Shown: positions 54,052 through 63,148 of the stretch, one piece after another | How positions within the stretch are numbered: the first letter of the stretch is position 1 | Layout of the letters: the number at the start of each line of letters is the position of its first letter | Assembly: GCA_016649875.1 (NCBI GenBank) | Contig: JAENWW010000001.1 | Span: 124,001 to 188,000 of the forward strand | Source of the DNA: Coriobacteriia bacterium | GTDB taxonomy: Bacteria; Actinomycetota; Coriobacteriia; WRKU01; JAENWW01 | Length of the DNA: 64,000 nt | Direction of reading: 5' to 3' | Notes under the pieces: generated by a model | The model's database searches: none | What the model saw: only the letters and a program-made list of their open reading frames with translations | Told to the model about the DNA's origin: nothing | Program-made: the position numbers and the translations under genes

Positions 54052-56214
54052 ATGCACGAAAAACAAGAACGAATCGCGCCACAGATCGACACACCGAGCG
54101 AGATTATCACGCGTCACGGCGAATCGGTGGCTTTCGATGCACAACGCATCACATCCGCAATCGAGAAGGCGGGCTTTGTGACCGCCGAAGTCGACTCACA
54201 AGAAGCACAGCTCCTCACCGCGCAAGTTTTGAAGGTGCTCAAGCATCGTCATATGTCACAAAATGCGGAGGAATCGGCGGCACAGGCATTGCCGAGTATC
54301 GAGGAAATCCAAGACATCGTCGAACAAGTGCTCATCTCGGCCGACCACTTCGAAACCGCGCGAACCTACATCGTTTATCGTGAGCAGCGCGCTCGGGCTC
54401 GCCAAGACGCGAAAACCTACGTCGACGTAGAGGCATCGGTCAACGAATACCTCGACCAGGTCGATTGGCGCGTCAACGCCAATGCGAACCAAGGCTACTC
54501 CTTGGGCGGCTTGAACCTCAACGTCTCGGGCAAAGTCATCGCCAACTATTGGCTCAGCCACGTCTACCCTCCCGAAGTCGGCGCCGCGCACCGCAACGGC
54601 GACATGCATATCCATGATCTCGACATGCTCACCGGCTACTGCGCCGGTTGGTCGCTTCGCATCTTGATAACCGAGGGCTTCAACGGCGTACCCGGCAAAG
54701 TCGAATCGGCTCCCCCGAAACATCTGGGAAGCGCCGTCGGACAAATCGTCAACTTTTTGGGTACGCTTCAAAACGAATGGGCAGGCGCTCAAGCATTCAG
54801 CTCGTTCGACACCTATATGGCGCCCTTCGTTCGCCTCGACAACCTCGCGTACAAAGAGGTCAAACAAAATATCCAAGAACTCATCTATAACCTCAATGTT
54901 CCTTCGCGCTGGGGCACACAAACGCCCTTCACCAATCTGACGTTTGATTGGACCTGCCCCGACGATCTTAAAAATGACCGACCCGTCATCGGAGGAGTCG
55001 CCTGCGACTTCACCTACGGTGAACTCGATGCGGAAATGAACATGATCAACCGCGCCTACATCGAAGTCATGACGGAAGGCGATATGAAGGGACGCGTGTT
55101 CACGTTCCCCATTCCGACCTATAACATCACACCGGAATTTCCCTGGGAATCCGACAATGCAAAGCTTTTGTTCGGTATGACCGCGAAATACGGTCTCCCT
55201 TATTTCCAAAACTTTCTCAACTCGGACCTCAAGCCGAACATGGTTCGCTCCATGTGTTGCCGCCTCCAACTCGATTTGACCGAGTTGCTCAAACGCGGTA
55301 ACGGATTGTTCGGCTCCGCAGAGCAAACGGGCTCCGTGGGCGTCGTCACCGTCAACTGCGCGCGACTCGGACACCTCTATAAAAACGACGAAGCGCGCCT
55401 GCTTGCCGAACTCGACAAGCTTTTGACGTATGCGCGCACCTCTCTCGAGCTGAAGCGCAAACTCATATCACGCCTCATCGACAACGGACTTTTCCCCTAT
55501 ACCAAGCGTTATTTGGGAACGTTGCGCAACCATTTTTCAACTATCGGCGTAAACGGCGTCAACGAGATGATTGCAAACTTCACCGAGGGAACAGACGACA
55601 TCACAACCGCGACCGGAAATGCGTTCGCCGTGACCGTGCTCGACCATATCCGAGCGCGTATGGTCGAATTCCAAGAAGAAACCGGACATCTCTACAACCT
55701 CGAGGCGACACCGGCGGAAGGCACAACCTATCGTTTCGCCCGTGAAGATCAGAAACGCTACCCCGATATCATCCAAGCGGGCACGCATGAAAGTCCCTAC
55801 TATACCAATTCGAGCCAACTGCCCGTCGGCTACACCGACGACCCGTTCAAGGCGCTCGGTATGCAAGAAAACCTCCAGAAAAAGTACACGGGAGGCACCG
55901 TATTGCACCTCTATATGGGCGAACGCATGGACAGCGCGGACGCTTGCCGCGATCTCGTGAAACGATCGCTGGAAAACTTCCGTCTTCCCTACATCACCAT
56001 CTCACCGACGTTTTCGATCTGTCCCAACCACGGCTATCTCGACGGCGAACAAATAACCTGCCCGCAATGCGAGGCGCAAGGCATTGAGCAAGGCTGCGAG
56101 GTCTGGACACGCGTCATGGGATACCACCGACCCGTCAACTTGTTCAACATCGGCAAGAAACAAGAATATGCAGACCGCAAGAACTTCGTGGCGCCGCTCA
56201 GTCTGTCGGACTGA
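54052..56214 (+). CDS. nrdD: Anaerobic (class III) ribonucleoside-triphosphate reductase
   Basis: Makes deoxynucleotides with a glycyl radical under anoxic conditions. 720 residues. Residues 10-100 are an ATP-cone (IITRHGESVAFDAQRITSAI). The catalytic part has NGDMHIHDLDMLTGYCAGWSL with an active-site Cys, and VRSMCCRLQLDL. The zinc site is ICPNHGYL plus ITCPQC, a common Cys-His-Cys-Cys variant. The radical glycine lies in the C-terminal RVMGYHRPVNLFN. GGAGG is 5 nt before the ATG. The cobalamin riboswitch and nrdG next door make its role a stand-in for NrdJ when B12 is short. Confidence 0.96.
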   Translation: MHEKQERIAPQIDTPSEIITRHGESVAFDAQRITSAIEKAGFVTAEVDSQEAQLLTAQVLKVLKHRHMSQNAEESAAQALPSIEEIQDIVEQVLISADHFETARTYIVYREQRARARQDAKTYVDVEASVNEYLDQVDWRVNANANQGYSLGGLNLNVSGKVIANYWLSHVYPPEVGAAHRNGDMHIHDLDMLTGYCAGWSLRILITEGFNGVPGKVESAPPKHLGSAVGQIVNFLGTLQNEWAGAQAFSSFDTYMAPFVRLDNLAYKEVKQNIQELIYNLNVPSRWGTQTPFTNLTFDWTCPDDLKNDRPVIGGVACDFTYGELDAEMNMINRAYIEVMTEGDMKGRVFTFPIPTYNITPEFPWESDNAKLLFGMTAKYGLPYFQNFLNSDLKPNMVRSMCCRLQLDLTELLKRGNGLFGSAEQTGSVGVVTVNCARLGHLYKNDEARLLAELDKLLTYARTSLELKRKLISRLIDNGLFPYTKRYLGTLRNHFSTIGVNGVNEMIANFTEGTDDITTATGNAFAVTVLDHIRARMVEFQEETGHLYNLEATPAEGTTYRFAREDQKRYPDIIQAGTHESPYYTNSSQLPVGYTDDPFKALGMQENLQKKYTGGTVLHLYMGERMDSADACRDLVKRSLENFRLPYITISPTFSICPNHGYLDGEQITCPQCEAQGIEQGCEVWTRVMGYHRPVNLFNIGKKQEYADRKNFVAPLSLSD

Positions 56215-56924
56215 TGGCCGAAAACGCGCACACGATATGCATGCCGCCCGTCTCAGATGTCGCTTGGTTTTCAAGCATCGACTGGCCGGGACGACTGTGT
56301 GCGACGGTGTTTTTGCAAGGTTGTCTTTGGCGATGCGTATACTGTCATAATCCCGATTTGCAGCCGATGCACGCGAACAAAGATGAGAGCTTCAGCATCG
56401 CAAGGATTTTCGAAACGCTGCAGCAGAGGGTAAAACTCCTCGACGGAGTCGTACTTTCCGGAGGAGAGCCCCTCTACCATGAGGGAAGCATCGAACTGGC
56501 TCGCTCGATTGCCGCGTACGGCTTCGATGTCGGGTTGCACACGGGCGGATCCCACCCACGACGTTTGCGCGAAATGCTCGGCGATGTCGATTGGGTCGGA
56601 TTCGATTTCAAAGCACCGTTCGAATTGTATGAACGTATCACCCGTATACCGGAATCGGGCGAACACGCACAGGAATCATTCAATCTGCTTCGCGAGTCGG
56701 CCGTAGCTTTCGAAGTTCGGACCACCGTCGACGCACGTGTACTCACACTTCATGATCTTGAGACCATGGAAACACACCTCAAAACCCATGGCATCGATTC
56801 ATGGGTCCTTCAAACCTGCAACATACCATCAGGGCTCGGAGCAATCGCTCCAAGCCCTGAATCGCTTACGTTGATACATACCTATTATGAATTACACGAG
56901 GACACAATCGCCCGGGTTCGCTAG
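56214..56924 (+). CDS. nrdG: Class III ribonucleotide reductase activating enzyme
   Basis: 236 residues, radical-SAM protein that installs the glycyl radical on NrdD. The cluster motif is CLWRCVYCHNPD, and the SAM-binding GGE motif is in VVLSGGEPLYHEG. The length is somewhat greater than classical NrdG (about 155-175) and closer to the pyruvate-formate-lyase-activase-like NrdG2 group. The TGATG overlap couples it to nrdD. The C-terminus converges with ricT after 31 bp. Confidence 0.93.
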   Translation: MAENAHTICMPPVSDVAWFSSIDWPGRLCATVFLQGCLWRCVYCHNPDLQPMHANKDESFSIARIFETLQQRVKLLDGVVLSGGEPLYHEGSIELARSIAAYGFDVGLHTGGSHPRRLREMLGDVDWVGFDFKAPFELYERITRIPESGEHAQESFNLLRESAVAFEVRTTVDARVLTLHDLETMETHLKTHGIDSWVLQTCNIPSGLGAIAPSPESLTLIHTYYELHEDTIARVR

Positions 56925-56955
56925 AGCATAAAGCACCGCATACGAGCTTTGCGAA

Positions 56956-58272
56956 TCACTCGGACCTTTGCGAAGCATCGGTTCCCCGGTTGCGGCGACG
57001 AGGGATTCTCGCCCCCGGCTCGACCTTATGTGCGCTGTTTGCCTCTTGCGTGTTGTGTTCCGGCTGACGATTGTTGTTCCGCCCGTTCGAAACGGAACGC
57101 CTCGGCCTTTGGGCGGGCCTCTCCGCGGCACTGTTTTTCTTCTGTTCTCCCGACGGCTTGCTTTCGCCGGACTTATTCTCAGTGGAAGCACCGTCAGCAT
57201 TGACCGCCGCGCTGTTTTTTGCTCCGCCGTTATTTCGATTCCGCCCACCGCGATTTCTGCGAGGACGCTTCTTCTCATTTTTCGGCACATCCGCATTCGG
57301 CACATCCGCATTCGACGCGTCCTGCGAAGGCTCGGCTTTACCGTCGCTATCCTTAAACGTCAGCTTCGGCAGCAAAAAGTCATCGACCTCGGTATCGGGC
57401 TTCTCCATGATTTCTGCAAGGGCCTCCTTGGAAATCGAACAAGGACACTTGCAGTCGCCGCCTTTGCCGCACGACATTTTCGAGAGAGGAACTTTCAACT
57501 CTTCGGAAGAGTTATCCTCTTCATTTCTGAAACGCACGGTCACTATCTCACGAAGTGCATCGAGAGCGGTGACTTTCCCCTCTCCTAGCGGAGAGTCGAT
57601 GGTCGCATTTTTGCGAGGAGAGCGTGCATTGAAGTCCTTGTAAGCCTCGACTTCGTAGCGCAAACAGCACATCAAGCGCCCGCACAGACCCGATATCTTC
57701 AACGGGTTGAGCGGCAAGCCTTGCTCCTTGGCCATCTTGATGGAGACGGGAGCGAACTCGCCGCCGAGACGCGCGCAGCACAAAACCTCACCGCAGTGGC
57801 CGATTCCGCCTACCATGCGCGCTTCATCGCGCACGCCGACTTGGCGCATATCTATGCGCATGTGGAAGTGCGCAGCAAGGTCTTTGACCAGACTACGAAA
57901 GTCGATGCGCTCTTCGGCGGAAAAATAAAAGATTATTTTATCTCCACCGAAAATATATTCGATATCGACCGGTTTCATGTCAAGATTGCATCTCTTGATA
58001 GACTCGCGAAAAACGACGAGAGCCGCTTTCTCTTTCTCTCCGAGCCCAATGGCCTTTTCAAGGTCCTCCTCGGTGGCGATGCGAATAATCGGCTTGAGTT
58101 CGGCCTTAAGTGCCGAAACTTCGGCATCGTGGGGAGCGTGCTGCACCAAACCGAGTTCTTGTCCGCGGTCGGTTTGCACGATGACTATGTCACCTTCGAG
58201 TGGATTGGTATCGGCCTGGTCGAACCAGAGCGTCTTTGTGTAGCGTAAACGTACTCCTGTTACTTTGGGCAT
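56956..58272 (-). CDS. ricT: PSP1-domain protein (RicT-like) with long basic tail
   Basis: 438 residues. The N-terminal 280 residues are the PSP1 domain: KPVDIEYIFGGDKIIFYFSAEERIDFRSLV (in part), GGIGHCGEVLCCARLGG, and SGLCGRLMCCLRYE with the Cys pairs that bind a 4Fe-4S cluster in Bacillus RicT (YaaT). A further Cys-rich SCGKGGDCKCPC follows. From about 320 on is a disordered, Arg/Asn-rich tail with a tandem repeat NADVPNADVP and several RPRR/NRGGRNRNN-like runs, suggesting RNA binding. The holB-ricT order is the same in Bacillus, supporting the call. It overlaps holB by 13 bp. Confidence 0.88.
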   Translation of the reverse strand: MPKVTGVRLRYTKTLWFDQADTNPLEGDIVIVQTDRGQELGLVQHAPHDAEVSALKAELKPIIRIATEEDLEKAIGLGEKEKAALVVFRESIKRCNLDMKPVDIEYIFGGDKIIFYFSAEERIDFRSLVKDLAAHFHMRIDMRQVGVRDEARMVGGIGHCGEVLCCARLGGEFAPVSIKMAKEQGLPLNPLKISGLCGRLMCCLRYEVEAYKDFNARSPRKNATIDSPLGEGKVTALDALREIVTVRFRNEEDNSSEELKVPLSKMSCGKGGDCKCPCSISKEALAEIMEKPDTEVDDFLLPKLTFKDSDGKAEPSQDASNADVPNADVPKNEKKRPRRNRGGRNRNNGGAKNSAAVNADGASTENKSGESKPSGEQKKNSAAERPAQRPRRSVSNGRNNNRQPEHNTQEANSAHKVEPGARIPRRRNRGTDASQRSE

Positions 58273-59381
58273 TGCAAAACCTCTCGTATTTCAAACAACA
58301 CCGTCTCAATGACGAGCTGTGTACTGATATTTAACTGCACTCTTTTGCGCGCGTGGGCGATTTGCTCGAACACCTGCGCGATTTGAACGGGACGAAACGT
58401 ATGACAAATACCGCTGATATCGTCGGTGATGTCGACATTCAGAACAAGTTCGTTGGTTCCCTGTGAAATACATAGTGTATCACGGAGGAGGCTTTGAAGC
58501 GTACTCAGCACCTCATTCACATTCTGCTTTTCGTACGCAGAACGCTTCCGGTCATTGTATTTCTTCAATTTTGCAATCGCCGAAGAGTCCAGCAGTTCGG
58601 CTTGAGCCGCCAAATCGATTTCCTGTTTTTGCGCCATTTCCTCAACGGGCCCTTTGACGTTTCGCATCAGCTCTTGGGCCATTTTCAAAACATCGAGGTC
58701 ATCGGCATCGACCAAATCCCGAAAAACACGTACCACTGCGGCGCGAGAGGCCCGACGGGCCGGAGATTGCAAGAACTGGGCCGCTTCCGATATCACCGAA
58801 CTGCAGGAGGCGAGCGCGATAAGCGCCTCGTTACGATCGCACCCCGTCTTTTCGATGAGACGTGCAACCATTTCTTCTTGGGGCAATGTCTTGAATCGCA
58901 TGACGATGCAACGCGACAGAATGGTCGGCAAAATCGGTTCCGGCGAATGCGCCAACAAAATCACCGTGATGTGCGCAGGCGGCTCCTCCAATGTCTTGAG
59001 AAAAGCATTCGCCGAGGAATCGTTGAAAAGATCGGCGTCTTTGACGATGTAAAACTTATGCGTGGCTTCCATGGGCGCAAGCGTCGCATCGTGTATCAAC
59101 GTGCGGATCTGGTCGACGAGATAGGTCGACCCTTCCGGTTCGATGATACGAAAATCCGGATGGGTATCCCTTTTGAGGCGCTGGCACACATTGCACGTGC
59201 CGCATCCTCCCTTTTCGCAGAGCACACCGGCGGCAAGCGCGCGGGCGGCGTTAATCTTTCCCAGCCCCTGCGGTCCGACGAAAAGATACGCGTGGCTGAG
59301 GTGATCTGTCGCGATGGCATTCTTCAGCGACTGCACGATATCGTCTTGTCCGATGACGGAATCCCACATCGAATGAGTCAT
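58260..59381 (-). CDS. holB: DNA polymerase III clamp-loader delta-prime subunit
   Basis: 373 residues, an AAA+ protein of the clamp loader. It has SHAYLFVGPQGLGKINAARALA, where the Walker A Lys is followed by Ile rather than Thr/Ser, then a four-Cys zinc finger (CEKGGCGTCNVC), and NAFLKTLEEPPAHI with the sensor-like LLAHSPEPILPTILSRC. Loss of the hydroxyl in the P-loop suggests it does not hydrolyse ATP, as in E. coli delta-prime. The ATG overlaps the stop of the fumB-tmk gene (ATGA). Confidence 0.9.
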   Translation of the reverse strand: MTHSMWDSVIGQDDIVQSLKNAIATDHLSHAYLFVGPQGLGKINAARALAAGVLCEKGGCGTCNVCQRLKRDTHPDFRIIEPEGSTYLVDQIRTLIHDATLAPMEATHKFYIVKDADLFNDSSANAFLKTLEEPPAHITVILLAHSPEPILPTILSRCIVMRFKTLPQEEMVARLIEKTGCDRNEALIALASCSSVISEAAQFLQSPARRASRAAVVRVFRDLVDADDLDVLKMAQELMRNVKGPVEEMAQKQEIDLAAQAELLDSSAIAKLKKYNDRKRSAYEKQNVNEVLSTLQSLLRDTLCISQGTNELVLNVDITDDISGICHTFRPVQIAQVFEQIAHARKRVQLNISTQLVIETVLFEIREVLQCPK

Positions 59382-60700
59382 CGGACGTCACCGGAAGATG
59401 ACGGTCCGCCCTCTACCGATCCGCTCTCTGCATGATGCAATTCCGGGAAAATATCTTTCAGTTGCTCGACAACCTCGGCAAAAACATTGACGACCCCGCC
59501 ATCGGCCTTGATGACGCGAACCCTCTGCGGGTCGGCTGCGGCGATGGCCAAAAATCCTTTTCTCACGCGCTCATGAAATTCTCGATTTTCGTTTTCGAGG
59601 CGATCTTGCGCTCCAGAGGCGCGACGGGCGCGCTCCAGGCCGGTTTCGACATCGATGTCGAGCATCAAGGTGCGGTCGGGAATCACCTCACCACAGGCAG
59701 CCGAATTGAGTCTCTCTATCATCTCGAGATCGAGCCCGCGCCCGAACCCTTGATAGGCAGTCGTGGAGTCGAAGAATCGATCGCACAGAACGGTCACTCC
59801 CCGACTGAGCGCCGGTTCGATTATTTCTTCAACGACTTGGGCGCGCGCAGCCTCATATAAAAACAGTTCCGTTTTATCAGCGAGATCGGTATTGTCCGGG
59901 TTGAGCAATATGTCGCGAATCGCTTCGGAAACCTTCGAACCGCCCGGCTCTCGCACGACCTCGCACTCTATGCCGCGCATTTCGAAATGTCGTTTGAGCG
60001 CATAGATTTGCGATGATTTACCGACGCCATCCCCTCCCTCGAAGGTGATAAAGCGACCCCTGCGAGAATTCGACTTCGCAGAAAGGGGAGTTTTCGCGGC
60101 GGAAGCGACATCGCCTTGTTCGTCGACACTTGAAAACGCAGCGGAGGGAGACTGCATCCGAGCACGCCATGCGGCGGGTGCTGTTTCGTAGAAGTCGTTT
60201 CCCAAACTGTCTATCGCCACGAATGCCGGAAAATCCTTCAGCTCCAAGCGCATGAGCGCCTCGGTCCCCAGCTCGGGATAAGCAACCGTCTCCGCTCTCA
60301 CGATATGGCAGGCGAGAAGTGCCGCAGCCCCGCCGATTGTACCGAAGTATACCGTCTTGTGCATCCGGCATGCCTGTTTGACGACATCGCCGCGCGCGCC
60401 CTTTCCCAAAGTGGCCACAATACCCGCTCGGTAAAGTGCGGAGGTCGCCTCGTCCATGCGTCGCGCCGTCGTCGGACCGACGGCACCTATCGGGCGGCCG
60501 GCACGCGCCGGTGTCGGACCCGCATAAAACAAAAGCTGCCCTTCGAGATCGAACGGCAGTTTGTCATGAAGATCCAAATACTCGAGAAAACGCACATGCG
60601 TCGCATCCCGGGCGGTGTAAACCGGCCCGCTCAAAAGCACGTCATCTCCTGCGCGCAATATTGCGGCGGTATCTTTATCGAGAGGTAAATCTATTCTCAT
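59378..60700 (-). CDS. Fusion of class I fumarase beta subunit with thymidylate kinase
   Basis: 440 residues read without interruption. Residues 1-182 are the fumarase C-terminal (beta) domain: LLSGPVYTARDATH, FYAGPTPARAGRPIGAVGPTTARRMDEAT (in part), LGKGARGD, YFGTIGGAAALLA. A Ser/Ala-rich linker (183-213) follows. Residues 214-440 are dTMP kinase: P-loop FEGGDGVGKSS (220-230), DRF at 307-309, and the LID-like ASGAQDRLENENREF. There is no in-frame start with a ribosome-binding site at the join, so the fusion looks genuine. It overlaps the MFS gene and holB by 4 bp each. The alpha subunit of fumarase is at 62301. Each domain has normal length and motifs. Confidence 0.9.
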   Translation of the reverse strand: MRIDLPLDKDTAAILRAGDDVLLSGPVYTARDATHVRFLEYLDLHDKLPFDLEGQLLFYAGPTPARAGRPIGAVGPTTARRMDEATSALYRAGIVATLGKGARGDVVKQACRMHKTVYFGTIGGAAALLACHIVRAETVAYPELGTEALMRLELKDFPAFVAIDSLGNDFYETAPAAWRARMQSPSAAFSSVDEQGDVASAAKTPLSAKSNSRRGRFITFEGGDGVGKSSQIYALKRHFEMRGIECEVVREPGGSKVSEAIRDILLNPDNTDLADKTELFLYEAARAQVVEEIIEPALSRGVTVLCDRFFDSTTAYQGFGRGLDLEMIERLNSAACGEVIPDRTLMLDIDVETGLERARRASGAQDRLENENREFHERVRKGFLAIAAADPQRVRVIKADGGVVNVFAEVVEQLKDIFPELHHAESGSVEGGPSSSGDVR

Positions 60701-62286
60701 GCCGACTCAGCACTCTTTCCAAACGGTCGCCCGTCGTCGCCATCCGAATCTTTTCCGACCTTTTTGACGAAATAGAGTTTTTTAAATCCGTAAACCGCCG
60801 CACAAGCGATGATGAGTCCTGAAAACATGAGCGTTATCCGCGATCCGCCCAAAGCGATACCGAAGAAAGAAGTGATTCCTTCTTGTACGAGAAAACGCTC
60901 GATGACTTTGGACAAAATATCGGAAAGCGGAGAAATGACGATCATAGAAATCAACAGGGCGACACGTATGACCGCTTCGAGGGCGGTGAACACTCTGCCC
61001 CGAATCGAATCATCGACCTCGGCCACGATATAGTTGTTACCGGCCACTGTGAGCGCCGAAATGCACAAGCCGGCGCCGATTGCATACAGGCAGGCGACAA
61101 AATAACTCGATGCCATCGCAAACCCGAACATGCCTGCCGCAAAAACCGCGACGCTCAAAGGGAACAGCAGTTTGACCGGCACGACTTTCTCGATGCGTGG
61201 AATGGCAAGTGCTCCCACCACCATGCCTATGGCGAGAAAGACCAGTATGAACGTCTGCCGCGACCCGGAGAATTTCGCCAGCCACTGCGCGTGATTGGCA
61301 AACGGAATCACACCGCCGAGCGTGTTGATGTAATCGAGACCGACGGTCACCAACGCACCGCCGCCGATGAGGGCGAAAAACATCGTCACGAGCAAACCGC
61401 GCAACTCTTTGTGTGTACCCATGAACTTGAACGATTCGACGGCGCCTTGCCCGACCAAACTCGCATCGAGTTTCTTTTTGCCATCGTGCGCGGGCTTTGC
61501 CACGATGTTATGCATGGATAGTATGAGGAGCAGCGAGACGATGAAGGTGAACGAGTCGAGAACATAGCCCGCCTTCGATCCGACGAGAATCGGCGTGATG
61601 AACACTTTTGCCGGTTCAAGCCATGTCAGAAAGTCCATGCGAAGAACAACCGCGACTATCTTTTCAAAACCGGCCAAAATCGCACCTGAAGCGGCGAGGC
61701 CGACGACCATGGCTGCCTGTTGTGTCGTGTACATGATACCGTTGGCGATCGGTACGTCGTTTTCACCCACTATAGCGGGAATGAACGCATTTCGTGCAGG
61801 CCAGAAAAAGAGCGCCGCCGCTTCCATCAAGAGCACGACGAGATAAATCGCCGCAAGTGAGTTCGTCGTCAACAATATGAGCACTAGCACGAACCGAACG
61901 ATATCGGCCCACATCATGATTTTTCGGCGGTCGAAATAGTCGACGAACACGCCGACGAACGACGAGAGGAACAGCGAAGGAATGATTTTAGCGATGAGAA
62001 TTCCGGCCACCGCCGAAGCCGAACCGTTCGAAAGCGCCATAACGGTCGGGATCAGAATTCCGATGATCAGCCAATCGCCGATTCCGGAGACGAACTGTGC
62101 AAACCAGAGCTTCTGAAACCAGCTGCTCGAGAACAGGCGTTTGTAGCCGCCTTTGTCAAAGCCGCGATTCACCTGCTCGGCGGGAGTCTCCGCGCAATCG
62201 GGTGCCCCGGACAAGTCCTCACCGGTCAGCACTCCTTCAATGACTTGAAGCTCTTCGAATTTATTTTCCGATTGATTATTTTCCAT
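60697..62286 (-). CDS. Major facilitator superfamily transporter
   Basis: 529 residues. A soluble N-terminal region of about 55 residues precedes 12 helices. The MFS loop 2-3 motif is degenerate (GVFVDYFDRRKIMMWAD), as in the MFS_3/enterobactin-exporter-like group. No substrate can be named. It overlaps fumB-tmk by 4 bp and follows fumA by 14 bp, so it lies inside the fumarase operon. In some actinobacteria MFS and dTMP kinase are fused in one chain, as I recall, which may explain its position next to the kinase domain. Confidence 0.88.
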   Translation of the reverse strand: MENNQSENKFEELQVIEGVLTGEDLSGAPDCAETPAEQVNRGFDKGGYKRLFSSSWFQKLWFAQFVSGIGDWLIIGILIPTVMALSNGSASAVAGILIAKIIPSLFLSSFVGVFVDYFDRRKIMMWADIVRFVLVLILLTTNSLAAIYLVVLLMEAAALFFWPARNAFIPAIVGENDVPIANGIMYTTQQAAMVVGLAASGAILAGFEKIVAVVLRMDFLTWLEPAKVFITPILVGSKAGYVLDSFTFIVSLLLILSMHNIVAKPAHDGKKKLDASLVGQGAVESFKFMGTHKELRGLLVTMFFALIGGGALVTVGLDYINTLGGVIPFANHAQWLAKFSGSRQTFILVFLAIGMVVGALAIPRIEKVVPVKLLFPLSVAVFAAGMFGFAMASSYFVACLYAIGAGLCISALTVAGNNYIVAEVDDSIRGRVFTALEAVIRVALLISMIVISPLSDILSKVIERFLVQEGITSFFGIALGGSRITLMFSGLIIACAAVYGFKKLYFVKKVGKDSDGDDGRPFGKSAESA

Positions 62287-62300
62287 AGATTGATTTTACA

Positions 62301-63143
62301 CTACAAGAGACGGCGAGTACGGGAGCGCATGGCCGAGCATCCCATATTGACGGCCACGGGAAGAGCGGCTATATGACACGGCGCCGTCTGAATGTGAATG
62401 GCGAGCGCGGTCGTGTCTCCCCCGAGACCTCCCGGGCCGATCCCTGTACGATTTACCTCCTGTAAAAGGTCATCCTCGAATGAAGCGACGGTGGTATTCT
62501 CATGCCGAGAACCGACCGCGCGCAACAGTGCTTTTTTCGCCAGCCCGCCGACTTTATCGAAGGTCGAACCGACACCGATACCGATTATAAGCGGCGGACA
62601 CGCCATGGATGCTTTTTTATGAACCAATTCCACGAGGAGCGCTTTGATGTCTTCCATCGTTTGGTTCGGGTTGAGCATCTCGAGGCGGGAGGCGTTGTCC
62701 GATCCCGCACCCTTCAGCATGACGCTGACGACGATTCCGGGGTGCGCGACGGGGATGATTTCGATGAAAGCCGGCGTATTCGTATTCGTATTCACGCGCG
62801 CTATGAGGGCGTCTTCCACAACCGACATACGCAGGCCTTTTTCTCGATACGCCCGCTCGACGCTTGAATGTATCTCCGCAACCAACGAACCGGAGATTTC
62901 GGTATCTTCCCCCAGTTCGATGCGGACCCATACCGTGCCCGTATCCTGGCAGATCGGAACATCGTCTCGTTCGGCAATTTCAGCATTTTTTATAAGTTGT
63001 TCGATGATATGGCGCCCGCGCGCGTTTCGCTCATTTTGCAAAGATCGATGCAACGCCTCGAGGATATCGGGCCGCAAAATCGAAGCGGACTCAGCCACCA
63101 TCTCAAAAACAGCTTGTCCGATATCTTCGGCCGCGATGCGCAC
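62301..63143 (-). CDS. Class I (4Fe-4S) fumarase, alpha subunit
   Basis: 280 residues. It has CQDTGTVWV, ACPPLIIGIGVGST and MGCSAMRSRT, the three cysteine positions that bind the catalytic 4Fe-4S cluster. Other family segments are NTNTPAFIEIIPV, KGAGSDNASRLEMLNP and NRTGIGPGGLGGDTTALAIHI (in part). It interconverts fumarate and malate with the beta part encoded at 59378. It follows mdh by 5 bp. Oxygen-sensitive fumarase fits an anaerobe. Confidence 0.94.
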   Translation of the reverse strand: MRIAAEDIGQAVFEMVAESASILRPDILEALHRSLQNERNARGRHIIEQLIKNAEIAERDDVPICQDTGTVWVRIELGEDTEISGSLVAEIHSSVERAYREKGLRMSVVEDALIARVNTNTNTPAFIEIIPVAHPGIVVSVMLKGAGSDNASRLEMLNPNQTMEDIKALLVELVHKKASMACPPLIIGIGVGSTFDKVGGLAKKALLRAVGSRHENTTVASFEDDLLQEVNRTGIGPGGLGGDTTALAIHIQTAPCHIAALPVAVNMGCSAMRSRTRRLL

Positions 63144-63148
63144 GACGA

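Noticed and set aside
54256-55374. 372-codon minus-strand open frame
   Set aside because: Antisense to nrdD, whose motifs are complete.
57285-57320. Tandem repeat of about 15 bp in ricT
   Set aside because: It simply encodes NADVPNADVP in the disordered tail, and nothing suggests more than local duplication.
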